From VRUE01 sp035548675 (GTDB lineage Bacteria; Actinomycetota; Thermoleophilia; Solirubrobacterales; 70-9), in assembly GCA_035548675.1 (NCBI GenBank), contig DASZSJ010000107.1, forward strand, positions 1 to 24,956: DNA of 24,956 nt, given 5' to 3'. Positions 15,283 through 22,561 of the stretch are shown piece by piece (within the stretch, counting starts at the first letter, position 1; each line of letters starts with the position of its first letter). Under the pieces are notes generated by a model. It was not told the DNA's origin. It saw only the letters and a list, made by a program, of their open reading frames with translations, and ran no database searches. The translations under genes and the position numbers were made by a program.

Positions 15283-16956
15283 GTGGCCACCGCCGAACGC
15301 GCCGCTGCCCCCCAGACCCACGAGGTCTTGAACCAAGCGACCCCGCTGGAGGACTACAACGCCTTCGACGCCGACCGGGTGCTGCAGGAGGCGCTGCGGC
15401 GCGAGGGCGGCGATTGGGCCAGCGAGCGGGCCCGTGAGCTCGGCGCGATCTGCGGCTCGGCGCAGACGATCCGCTGGGGCTTCGAGGCAAACGAGCGCAA
15501 GCCCGTGCTGAAGACCCACGACCGCTACGGCCACCGCATCGACGAGGTCGAGTTCGACTCCTCCTGGCACGAGCTGATGCGGATCGGCGTCGACTACGGC
15601 CTGCACGCGATGCCGTGGCGCGAGCCGGGCGTCGGCGCCCACGTCGCCCGCGCGGCGATGTTCGTCCTGCTGATGCAGGTCGAGGCCGGGGTCGGCTGCC
15701 CGATCTCGATGACCTACTCGGCGATCCCGGCGCTGCGGGTGCAGCCGGAGCTGGCCGCCGAGTGGGAGGAGCGCTTCCTCTCGCTCGACTACGACGAGCG
15801 CTCGCTGCCCGCCGACCGCAAGAGCGGCGCCCTCTGCGGCATGGCGATGACCGAGAAGCAGGGCGGCTCGGACGTGCGCGCCAACACCACGGTGGCGACG
15901 CCGCTGAACGGCGGTGGCCCCGGGGCCGAGTACGAGCTGGTCGGCCACAAGTGGTTCTGCTCGGCGCCGATGTGCGACGCCTTCCTCGTCCTCGCCCAGA
16001 CCGAGTCCGGCGTCTCCTGCTTCCTGATGCCGCGCTGGACTCCAGACGGCGAGCGCAACGCCTTCCAGATCCAGCGGCTCAAGGACAAGCTCGGCAACCG
16101 CTCCAACGCCTCCTCGGAGCTCGAGTTCCGCGGCGCCTGGGCGCGCATGGTCGGCGAGGAGGGCCGCGGCGTGCCGACGATCATCGAGATGGTCAACCAC
16201 ACCCGCCTCGACTGCGTTATCGGCGCCGCCACCGGTTACCGGGCCGGCGTCGCGCAGGCGCTCCACCACACCGAAGGCCGGGCCGCCTTCGGCAGGGAGC
16301 TGATCGAGCAGCCGCTGATGCGCAACGTGCTCGCCGACCTCGCGGTCGAGTCGGAGGCCGCGACCGTGGCCGCGATGCGCCTCGCCCGCGCCTACGACGA
16401 GGTCGCCGCCGGCGACGAGGAGGCGGCGAACTTCCGCCGCATCGCCAACGCCGTGCTCAAGTACTGGCTCTGCAAGCGCCAGCCCGCGCACGCGGTCGAG
16501 TGCCTCGAGTGCTTTGGCGGCAACGGCTACGTCGAGGAGTCCGGCATGCCCCGCCTCTACCGTGAGGCGCCGCTCGCCTCGATCTGGGAGGGCTCGGGCA
16601 ACGTCCAGTGCCTCGACGTGCTGCGCGCGATGGTCAAGAGCCCCGCCTCGGTCGACGCCTTCTTCGCCGAGGTGATGGCGGGCGCCGGCGCCGAACCGAA
16701 GCTCGACGCCTTCGTCGCCGCGCTGAAGGACGAGATCCCCGGCGACGTCGAGACGATCGAGCTGCGCGCCCGCCGCATCGTCGAGAAGATGGCGGTCGCC
16801 CTGCAGGCCTCGCTGCTGGTCCGCTACGGCGATCCGGCCGTCGCCGACGCCTTCTGCGCCTCGCGGCTGTCGGGGGACTGGGGACAGGCGTTCGGGACGC
16901 TCCCCGCCGGTACGGACTTCAGCTCGATCATCGAGCGCCACCGACCGCGGGCCTGA
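15283..16956 (+). CDS. AidB-like acyl-CoA dehydrogenase
   Basis: 557-aa flavoprotein of the acyl-CoA dehydrogenase superfamily, AidB branch. E. coli AidB (541 aa) is induced by alkylation, has isovaleryl-CoA dehydrogenase activity and binds DNA. Branch markers: a long N-terminal domain (LNQATPLEDYNAFDADRVL), TMTEKQGGSDVR-like segment (MAMTEKQGGSDVRANTT) for FAD contact, RLKDKLGNRSNASSELEF, and the C-terminal ECFGGNGYVEESGMPRLYREAPL...IWEGSGNVQ signature. GTG 15283 is the likely start; no strong ribosome-binding site. It is the last gene of the plus-strand pair with the DUF4242 gene and converges with the site-2 protease gene. Whether it acts in repair or in branched acyl-CoA oxidation cannot be told from sequence. 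Confidence 0.93.
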   Translation: MATAERAAAPQTHEVLNQATPLEDYNAFDADRVLQEALRREGGDWASERARELGAICGSAQTIRWGFEANERKPVLKTHDRYGHRIDEVEFDSSWHELMRIGVDYGLHAMPWREPGVGAHVARAAMFVLLMQVEAGVGCPISMTYSAIPALRVQPELAAEWEERFLSLDYDERSLPADRKSGALCGMAMTEKQGGSDVRANTTVATPLNGGGPGAEYELVGHKWFCSAPMCDAFLVLAQTESGVSCFLMPRWTPDGERNAFQIQRLKDKLGNRSNASSELEFRGAWARMVGEEGRGVPTIIEMVNHTRLDCVIGAATGYRAGVAQALHHTEGRAAFGRELIEQPLMRNVLADLAVESEAATVAAMRLARAYDEVAAGDEEAANFRRIANAVLKYWLCKRQPAHAVECLECFGGNGYVEESGMPRLYREAPLASIWEGSGNVQCLDVLRAMVKSPASVDAFFAEVMAGAGAEPKLDAFVAALKDEIPGDVETIELRARRIVEKMAVALQASLLVRYGDPAVADAFCASRLSGDWGQAFGTLPAGTDFSSIIERHRPRA

Positions 16957-16987
16957 CCAGCGACCGAACTGGAAGATTGGCGCCGGC

Positions 16988-17024
16988 CGATCGATTTGCC
17001 CCGTACACGTGGGTCAATCGATCG
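16988..17024. terminator. Hairpin between converging genes
   Basis: CGATCGATTTGCCC pairs with GGGTCAATCGATCG (12 of 14, outer 9 perfect) around a 9-nt loop. It lies 31 nt past the aidB-like stop and 40 nt past the site-2 protease stop, so it could stop transcription in both directions. No T-tract is present. The rest of this 108-nt gap shows nothing. Confidence 0.6.
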
Positions 17025-17064
17025 CTCGACGCCCAAGAGCTCCTTTTGCATTCCGATAGGAACC

Positions 17065-18225
17065 CTAAGACGCGTCGCGCAGCGCCCGGGTCACCTGCTC
17101 GACGGTGATCACGCCGGAGAGCCGGCCTTCGGCGTCGACCGCCATCAGGGCGCCGAAGCGGCGCAGGGCGCGGCTGGAGAGCAGCGAGTCGAGCGGGGCG
17201 TCGTCGCGCACCTGGAAGGTGCCGTCGTCGCGCTCGAGCAGGTCGGCGACGAGCGAGGTCGTGCGCGAGGTCTCCGGCACCTCGTCGGCTTTGTCGCGGA
17301 CGACGAGGCCGAGGAAGCGGTGGGCGGCGTCGACCACCGGGACCCAGGGCCAGCGGTAGCGCAGGAAGTACTCGTCGAGCGCCCGCTCGACGCTGAGCTC
17401 GTCGGGGATCGCCACCGGTTCGCGGTCCATCACGTCGGCGACGGTGAGGGCGCTGATCCGGCCGCCGATCCTGGTCTGCATCGTGGCCGCTTTGGCGGCG
17501 CTGTTGACCACGACGCCGATCAGCGCCAGCCAGACCCCGCCGAAGGCGTCGCCGGTGGCGATCAGGACGAGGCCGCCGCCGATGAAGAGGTAGCCGAAGC
17601 CGCGGCCGAGGCTGGCGGCGAAGCGGGTCGCCGAGTTGCGATCGCCGCTGCGCCACCAGGCGATCGCGCGCACGATGCGGCCGCCGTCCATCGGGAAGGC
17701 GGGCAGCAGGTTGAAGAGGAGGATGACGGCGTTGATCCAGGCGAGCCAGCCGATCGTCGCCATCGCGCCCGAGACCCCCGAGCCCGACTCGATCAGCACC
17801 GCCCGCTTGAACTCCTCCGGGCCGACCGCGGCGACGCCGGCGGCGGCGAGGACGATGACGATCGCCAGCGTCACCAGCGGGCCGGCGACCGCGACCTTGA
17901 ACTCGGCCGCCGGGCTGGGCGACTCGCGGTCCATGCGGGCCATGCCGCCGAAGATCCAGAGCTGGATGCTGGAGATGCCGATGCCGTTGCGCTGCGCCAC
18001 GACGGCGTGGCCGAGCTCGTGCAGGACGATCGAGCCGAAGAAGCCGAGCGCGCTGATCACGGCGAGGGCGAACGGGGTCGAGTCGGCGCTCCCCTCCCCC
18101 AGCACGTCGCCGTAGAAGCCCGAGAGCCAGAAGATCACCAGGAAGAGGACCAAGAACCAGGACCAATCGACGGTGATGCGGATCCCGCGGACGTGGAAGA
18201 GGGTGATCGGCCTGCCGCCCAGCAT
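17065..18225 (-). CDS. Site-2 protease (M50) with two CBS domains
   Basis: 386-aa intramembrane zinc metalloprotease of the S2P family, group with C-terminal CBS domains (as in M. tuberculosis Rip3). It would cut transmembrane segments of regulatory proteins such as anti-sigma factors. Seen: TM1 (WSWFLVLFLVIFWLSGF), catalytic HELGH at 69-73, the second motif NLLPAFPMDGGR with the zinc-binding Asp, further helices to about 220, then two CBS modules (about 245-305 and 312-386) that usually bind adenine nucleotides and tune activity. ATG 18225 has TACCAT 7 nt upstream and no Shine-Dalgarno. It is divergent from the M28 peptidase with only 37 nt between the starts, so the two promoters overlap. 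Its substrate is unknown. Confidence 0.95.
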   Translation of the reverse strand: MLGGRPITLFHVRGIRITVDWSWFLVLFLVIFWLSGFYGDVLGEGSADSTPFALAVISALGFFGSIVLHELGHAVVAQRNGIGISSIQLWIFGGMARMDRESPSPAAEFKVAVAGPLVTLAIVIVLAAAGVAAVGPEEFKRAVLIESGSGVSGAMATIGWLAWINAVILLFNLLPAFPMDGGRIVRAIAWWRSGDRNSATRFAASLGRGFGYLFIGGGLVLIATGDAFGGVWLALIGVVVNSAAKAATMQTRIGGRISALTVADVMDREPVAIPDELSVERALDEYFLRYRWPWVPVVDAAHRFLGLVVRDKADEVPETSRTTSLVADLLERDDGTFQVRDDAPLDSLLSSRALRRFGALMAVDAEGRLSGVITVEQVTRALRDAS

Positions 18226-18262
18226 GTTGTCAATGGTAAGCGGCCGATATCGTCACGATTCG
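18226..18262. promoter_or_regulatory. 37-nt divergent leaderless promoter pair
   Basis: TACCAT (minus, 18233-18238, 7 nt before the ATG at 18225) and TATCGT (plus, 18248-18253, 9 nt before the ATG at 18263) are both TANNNT hexamers. The two -10 boxes are only 9 nt apart, so each promoter's -35 region would reach into the other gene and the two polymerases could not bind together. Confidence 0.5.
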
Positions 18263-19486
18263 ATGTCAACTTCGGCAGCCGGGGAATCGAGCAGCGTCGC
18301 GCGGGTCGGAAGCCCCGACCAGGCCTTGCTGCGCGAGCTGCTCGAGCAGCTCGAGCGGATCGACCGCCCCTCCGCCTCCGAAGGCGAGCGGCGGGCGGCG
18401 GAGTGGATCGTCGCGCGCTTCGCCGAGCTCGGGGCGGAGGCGCGGATCGAGGCGGAGCCGGCCCATGGCACCTACTGGTGGCCGCTCGGGCTCGGCGCCG
18501 CGCTGGGAGCGCTCGGAGGTTGGCTCGCCCTGCGCGGGCGGCGCCTGCTCGGCGGCCTGCTCGGCGCGCTCGGCGCCGCCGGCATCGCCGCCGACTACCC
18601 GCCCGGCAAACGCCCGCTGCGCCGCTTGCTGCCGACGCGCACCACCTACAACGTCGTCTGCGAGCTGGGGCCGGCGGAGGCGAAGCGCACGATCGTCCTC
18701 ATCGCCCATCACGACGCCGCCCACTCGGGCCTGATCTTCCACCCCGCGTTGCCCAAGATCGCCGAGCGCCTCGGCCTGATCGAGGGCAAAGACACGAGCC
18801 CGATGCTGATGGCGCCGGTCGTCGGCGGACCGATCATGGCGGCGCTCGGAGCGCTGAGCGGCAGGCGCTGGCTGGCCAGGCTCGGCACCGTTTTCGGGCT
18901 CGGCACCGTCGCCGCCATGGCCGAGATCGGCGCCCGCGACGCCGTCCCCGGCGCCAACGACAACGGCACCGGCGTCGTCACCCTGCTCGCCCTCGCCAAG
19001 CGCCTGGTCGAGGAGCCGACCGACGACCTGCGCGTGATCCTGCTCTCGGTCGGCTCGGAGGAGTCCTTCAGCGAGGGAATCAAGGCCTTCGGCGAACGCC
19101 ACTTCGACGAGCTGCCGCGCGAGAGCACCTTCTTCCTCTGCCTCGACTCGCTCGGCTCACCCCACCTGCTGGTGCTGCGCGGCGAGGGCTTCCTCAGGAT
19201 GCGCGAGTACCCCCAACGCTCGCTGGCGCTGATCGACGGCCTCGCCGAGGAGCTGGGCATCTGGCTCTACCCCAACCTGCGCCTGCGCAACGGCACCGAC
19301 GGAATGGAGCCGCTGGCGGCCGGCTACGAAACCGCGGCGCTCTGCGCCTGCAACGAGCTCAAGCAGCCCGCCTACTACCACTGGCCCAACGACGTCGCCG
19401 ACAACGTCGAGCTCGGCACCGTCGCCGAGGCGGTCCGCCTCAGCGAGGCCACCATCCGCCGCCTCGACGAGCGCTGGCTGGACTGA
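18263..19486 (+). CDS. M28-family metallopeptidase with internal membrane segments
   Basis: 407-aa zinc aminopeptidase-like protein. M28 features: IAHHDAAHSG (His150-Asp151), VPGANDNGTGV with the bridging Asp233, GSEESFSEG with the general-base/ligand Glu pair (266-267), LDSLGS, and a late His in YYHWPNDVADN. Unusually, hydrophobic stretches are inserted within the fold: two at 73-110 (WWPLGLGAALGALGGWLAL; LLGGLLGALGAAGIAA) and two at 181-222 (LMAPVVGGPIMAALGAL; LARLGTVFGLGTVAAMA), so it is probably membrane-anchored, with the catalytic domain split around hairpins. There is no signal peptide. ATG 18263 is preceded by TATCGT. It is divergent from a site-2 protease, suggesting shared membrane proteolysis. 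Confidence 0.85.
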   Translation: MSTSAAGESSSVARVGSPDQALLRELLEQLERIDRPSASEGERRAAEWIVARFAELGAEARIEAEPAHGTYWWPLGLGAALGALGGWLALRGRRLLGGLLGALGAAGIAADYPPGKRPLRRLLPTRTTYNVVCELGPAEAKRTIVLIAHHDAAHSGLIFHPALPKIAERLGLIEGKDTSPMLMAPVVGGPIMAALGALSGRRWLARLGTVFGLGTVAAMAEIGARDAVPGANDNGTGVVTLLALAKRLVEEPTDDLRVILLSVGSEESFSEGIKAFGERHFDELPRESTFFLCLDSLGSPHLLVLRGEGFLRMREYPQRSLALIDGLAEELGIWLYPNLRLRNGTDGMEPLAAGYETAALCACNELKQPAYYHWPNDVADNVELGTVAEAVRLSEATIRRLDERWLD

Positions 19487-19496
19487 CCGCTCCCCG

Positions 19497-19543
19497 CCGA
19501 CGGGCCTCAAACGTGACATATCGACACGCTTTCGGCCCGTCGG
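19497..19543. repeat. 47-nt palindrome, family B, copy 2
   Basis: Starts 10 nt after the M28 stop. Outer arms extend to CCCCGCCGACGGGCC (19492-19506) and its perfect complement GGCCCGTCGGCGGGG (19534-19548), a 15-bp stem, with imperfect inner pairing around CATATCG. The core CCTCAAACGTGACATATCGA is identical to the gene-sense strand of the copy between icd and mdh. Relative to flanking genes it has the same orientation as that copy: just after one gene, just before a TCA-cycle gene. Confidence 0.8.
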
Positions 19544-19557
19544 CGGGGGTGGGGTGA

Positions 19558-19581
19558 AAATCCGACTGCGGGGTCGGATTT
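19558..19581. promoter_or_regulatory. Perfect 9-bp inverted repeat upstream of the sdhA promoter
   Basis: AAATCCGAC-TGCGGG-GTCGGATTT lies 8 nt before TAGAGT (19590-19595), which itself ends 8 nt before the sdhA GTG. The repeat therefore covers the -35 region. It could be an operator for control of the sdh operon or a terminator stem for readthrough from the M28 gene; its position favours an operator. Confidence 0.6.
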
Positions 19582-19603
19582 CGGGTCTATAGAGTCCGCG
19601 CTC

Positions 19604-21292
19604 GTGCCTACGCATGACGTATTGGTGATCGGCGCCGGGCTCGCCGGGCAGAGGGCCGCACTGGCCGCCGCCGAGGAGGGCGTCTCGGTTGGGATCGTCT
19701 CCAAGGTCCACCCGGTGCGCTCGCACTCGAACGCGGCCCAGGGCGGGATCAACGCCGCGCTCAACCCCGGCGACTCCTGGGAGTCGCACGCCTTCGACAC
19801 GATCAAGGGCTCCGACTACCTCGGCGACCAGGACGCGATCGAGATCATGGCCCGCGAGGCGCCGGAGGAAATCCTCCACATGGAGCACCTCGGCGTCACC
19901 TTCCACCGCAACGAGGAGGGCAAGCTCGGCACCCGCGCCTTCGGCGGCGCCTCCGCCGCCCGCACCTACTACGTCGCCGACATCACCGGCCAGGCGATCA
20001 TGCACGTGCTCTACGAGCAGCTGATGAAGCACTCCGAGCAGGTCGCTCGCTACGAGGAGTGGTTCTGCACGGCGCTGGCGCTCGACGAGCAGGGCGAGTG
20101 CTGCGGCGTCGTCACCCGCAACATCGCCGACGGCTCGATGGAGCTGTTCCAGGCGAAGTCGGTGATCCTCGCCTGCGGCGGCAACGGCCAGGTCTGGAAG
20201 CCGACCACCAACGCCCTGATCTGCACCGGCGACGGGATCGCGATGGCCTACCGGGCGGGCGCCAAGCTGATGGACATGGAGATGATCCAGTACCACCCGA
20301 CGACGCTGGCGGGCAAGGGCTTCCTGATCACCGAGGGCGCCCGCGGCGAGGGCGCGCACCTGCTCAACAAGAACGGCGAACGCTTCATGGAGCGCTACGC
20401 GCCGAACAAGATGGAGCTCGCCTCGCGCGACGTCGTCTCCCGCGCCGAGCAGACCGAGATCAACGAGGGCCGCGGCTTCCCCGACGGCACCGTCGCCCTC
20501 GACATCACCGTCGTGCCGAAAAAGCGCGTGCACGAGGCGCTGCGCGAGATCGTCCTCGTCGGCCGCGACTTCGCCGGCGTCGACATCACCCGCGAACCGA
20601 TCCACATCAAGCCCGGCAACCACTACACGATGGGCGGGGTCAAGACCGACGTCGACGGCCGCACCGACATCCCCGGCCTCTACGCCGCCGGCGAGACCGC
20701 CTGCGTCTCGGTCCACGGCGGCAACCGGCTCGGCGCCAACTCGCTGCTCGACACGCTGATCTTCGGCCGCCGCTCCGGCGTCGACGCCGCCGCCCGCGCC
20801 AAGCGCAGCGAGGGCTCGCGCCCCTCCAAAGCCGTGCTCGAGGCCGAGCAGGCGACGATCGACGCGATCTCCTCGCGTGAGAAGGGCTCGGGCCGCCGCG
20901 TCTCGGAGATCAAGCTGGAGCTGGGCACGACGATGGACGCCAAGGTCGCCGTCTTCCGCGACGAGGCCGGCATCACCGAAGCGCTGGAGACGGTGCGGCG
21001 GCTCAAGCAGGAGGCCGAGAGCGCCTACATCGACGACAAGGGCTCCGTCTTCAACCAGGACCTGCTGGGCGCGATCGAGCTCGGCTACATGCTCGACAAC
21101 GCCGAGTGCACCTGCATCGCCGCACTCGAGCGCAAGGAGAGCCGCGGCGCCCAGTACAGGACGGACTTCCCGGAGCGCAATGATGAGGAGTGGTTGAAGC
21201 ACATCGACCTGCAGCTGAGCGACGACGGTCCCGAGATCTCCTACTCCGAGGTGACGATCACCCAGTGGGAACCGCAAGAGAGGACTTACTAA
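19604..21292 (+). CDS. sdhA: Succinate dehydrogenase/fumarate reductase flavoprotein subunit
   Basis: 562-aa FAD subunit of complex II, oxidising succinate to fumarate in the TCA cycle. Seen: dinucleotide-binding GAGLAGQRAAL (10-20), His41 in RSHSNAAQGG as the site of covalent FAD attachment, HPTTL and TEGARGEGAHLL active-site segments, catalytic Arg in LASRDVVSRA, and NHYTMGGVKTD plus GGNRLGANSLLD near the FAD. The C-terminal helical domain is normal. GTG 19604 fits the family start; TAGAGT lies 8 nt upstream, so a leaderless transcript is likely. It abuts sdhB with no gap. No cytochrome b anchor gene (sdhC/sdhD) precedes it, consistent with an E-type enzyme that uses an HdrB-like subunit. 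Confidence 0.97.
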   Translation: MPTHDVLVIGAGLAGQRAALAAAEEGVSVGIVSKVHPVRSHSNAAQGGINAALNPGDSWESHAFDTIKGSDYLGDQDAIEIMAREAPEEILHMEHLGVTFHRNEEGKLGTRAFGGASAARTYYVADITGQAIMHVLYEQLMKHSEQVARYEEWFCTALALDEQGECCGVVTRNIADGSMELFQAKSVILACGGNGQVWKPTTNALICTGDGIAMAYRAGAKLMDMEMIQYHPTTLAGKGFLITEGARGEGAHLLNKNGERFMERYAPNKMELASRDVVSRAEQTEINEGRGFPDGTVALDITVVPKKRVHEALREIVLVGRDFAGVDITREPIHIKPGNHYTMGGVKTDVDGRTDIPGLYAAGETACVSVHGGNRLGANSLLDTLIFGRRSGVDAAARAKRSEGSRPSKAVLEAEQATIDAISSREKGSGRRVSEIKLELGTTMDAKVAVFRDEAGITEALETVRRLKQEAESAYIDDKGSVFNQDLLGAIELGYMLDNAECTCIAALERKESRGAQYRTDFPERNDEEWLKHIDLQLSDDGPEISYSEVTITQWEPQERTY

Positions 21293-22561
21293 ATGGCTGA
21301 GTACACGCTGAAAGTCCGCCGCTACCAGCCCGAGTCGGGCGAGGGCGCCTACTGGGAGGAGTTCAAGGTCGACCTCGACCCCTCGCTCTCGGTCCTCGAC
21401 GGCCTGCTGCAGGCCAAAGACCGCGACGACGGCTCGCTCTCGGTCCGCTGCTCCTGCCGCGCCGCGATCTGCGGCTCCTGCGGGATGAAGATCAACGGCC
21501 AGTCCGGCCTCGGCTGCAAGACCCAAGTAGGCGAGGCCCAGGATATGGCGAACAAGTTCGCCCCCAAGGTGGATGGCGCTGCCGCCCAAGGTGAGGAAAG
21601 CGGCTCCCGGACGCGGGAGGCTGGGCGCGAGGCTTCCGGTGATGATCAGCGCGCCCAGCCGGGAGCGGAGGAAGCCGCGCCGATTGTCGTCGAGCCGATG
21701 GGCAACATGCCCGTGATCAAGGACCTGATCACCGACATGGAGTCGACGCACTGGACCAAGATCCGCCGCGTCACGCCGTGGCTCCTCCCCCATGGCGAGG
21801 CGCCCGAGCGCGAGTACGTGGTCGAGCCGGAGTCGATGATCGACATCACCCAGTCGATGGCCTGCATCCAGTGCGGCGCCTGCGTCTCCTCCTGCCTCTC
21901 GATGGAGGCCGACCCCGAGTTCATCGGCCCGGCGGCGCTGGCCAAGGCCTACCGCTTCGTCGGCGACCCGCGCGACGCCGAGACCGTGGAGCGCCTGCAC
22001 GACCTCGCCGACGATCCGCACGGGATCTACGACTGCACCCACTGCTTCAGCTGCGTCGACGCCTGCCCCAAGGGCGTGGCGCCGATGGACCAGATCATGC
22101 GCCTGCGCCGCAAAGCCGGCGAGGAGGGGATCGAGGACCCTCACAATGGCCACAACCACGAGGTCGCCTTCGTCAAGATCATCGAGAAGAAGGGCACGCT
22201 GGACGAGGCGCTGCTCCAGCAGGAGTCCTACGCCCCCGGCGTCAAAGGCAAGCTGAAACCCACCCGCGGAGCGATCGAAGGCCTGGGCAAGTCGCTGCCC
22301 ACCGTGCTGCGCGCGATCCGGAGCGGCAAGGCGCGCTCGCTGCCAAAGCTGATCCCCGGCGTCCACCCGAAGCTGCCCGACGGCGCCCAGGACGAGGTCA
22401 AGGCGATCTACCAACACGCCGAGGAGCACCGCGAGGAATTCAACATCTACATCAAGGGCGAGGACGAGGACTTCGTCGAACCCGAGCCCGATGAGGTGAC
22501 GGATGAGACCTTGACGGCCGAGGCCGCGGCCGCGGCGGAAAGCGAGGAGTCACAGTCATGA
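21293..22561 (+). CDS. sdhB: Succinate dehydrogenase iron-sulfur subunit, E-type, with linker insertion
   Basis: 422-aa electron-transfer subunit, longer than classical SdhB (about 240 aa). The N-terminal 2Fe-2S domain has Cys55, Cys60, Cys63 and Cys75. The C-terminal ferredoxin-like domain has C191-X2-C-X2-C-X3-C201 and C248-X2-C-X2-C-X3-C258-P. The extra Cys251 sits where classical SdhB has a non-cysteine at its 3Fe-4S site, so two 4Fe-4S clusters are predicted, as in E-type succinate dehydrogenases and thiol:fumarate reductase. Residues about 94-130 are a hydrophilic low-complexity insertion whose DNA is palindromic. Residues 280-422 are a tail, starting HNHEVAFVKIIEKKGTLDEAL and ending in an acidic Ala/Glu run. 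ATG directly follows the sdhA stop; the sdhE-like gene overlaps by 4 nt. Confidence 0.92.
   Translation: MAEYTLKVRRYQPESGEGAYWEEFKVDLDPSLSVLDGLLQAKDRDDGSLSVRCSCRAAICGSCGMKINGQSGLGCKTQVGEAQDMANKFAPKVDGAAAQGEESGSRTREAGREASGDDQRAQPGAEEAAPIVVEPMGNMPVIKDLITDMESTHWTKIRRVTPWLLPHGEAPEREYVVEPESMIDITQSMACIQCGACVSSCLSMEADPEFIGPAALAKAYRFVGDPRDAETVERLHDLADDPHGIYDCTHCFSCVDACPKGVAPMDQIMRLRRKAGEEGIEDPHNGHNHEVAFVKIIEKKGTLDEALLQQESYAPGVKGKLKPTRGAIEGLGKSLPTVLRAIRSGKARSLPKLIPGVHPKLPDGAQDEVKAIYQHAEEHREEFNIYIKGEDEDFVEPEPDEVTDETLTAEAAAAAESEESQS
21603..21667. repeat. Palindromic insertion inside sdhB
   Basis: GGCTGGGCGCG (21619-21629) pairs perfectly with CGCGCCCAGCC (21650-21660) around a 20-nt loop, and the flank GCTCCCGG (21603-21610) pairs with CCGGGAGC (21659-21666). 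CTCCCG-GACG-CGGGAG adds a small internal hairpin in the left arm. The reading frame is kept. It encodes hydrophilic residues in the linker between the two iron-sulfur domains, so it looks like an in-frame palindromic element. Confidence 0.6.

Noticed and set aside
19157..22429. 1090-aa minus-strand open frame over the M28 gene and sdhAB
   Set aside because: Spans several genuine plus-strand genes and has low-complexity composition; a third-codon GC artefact.
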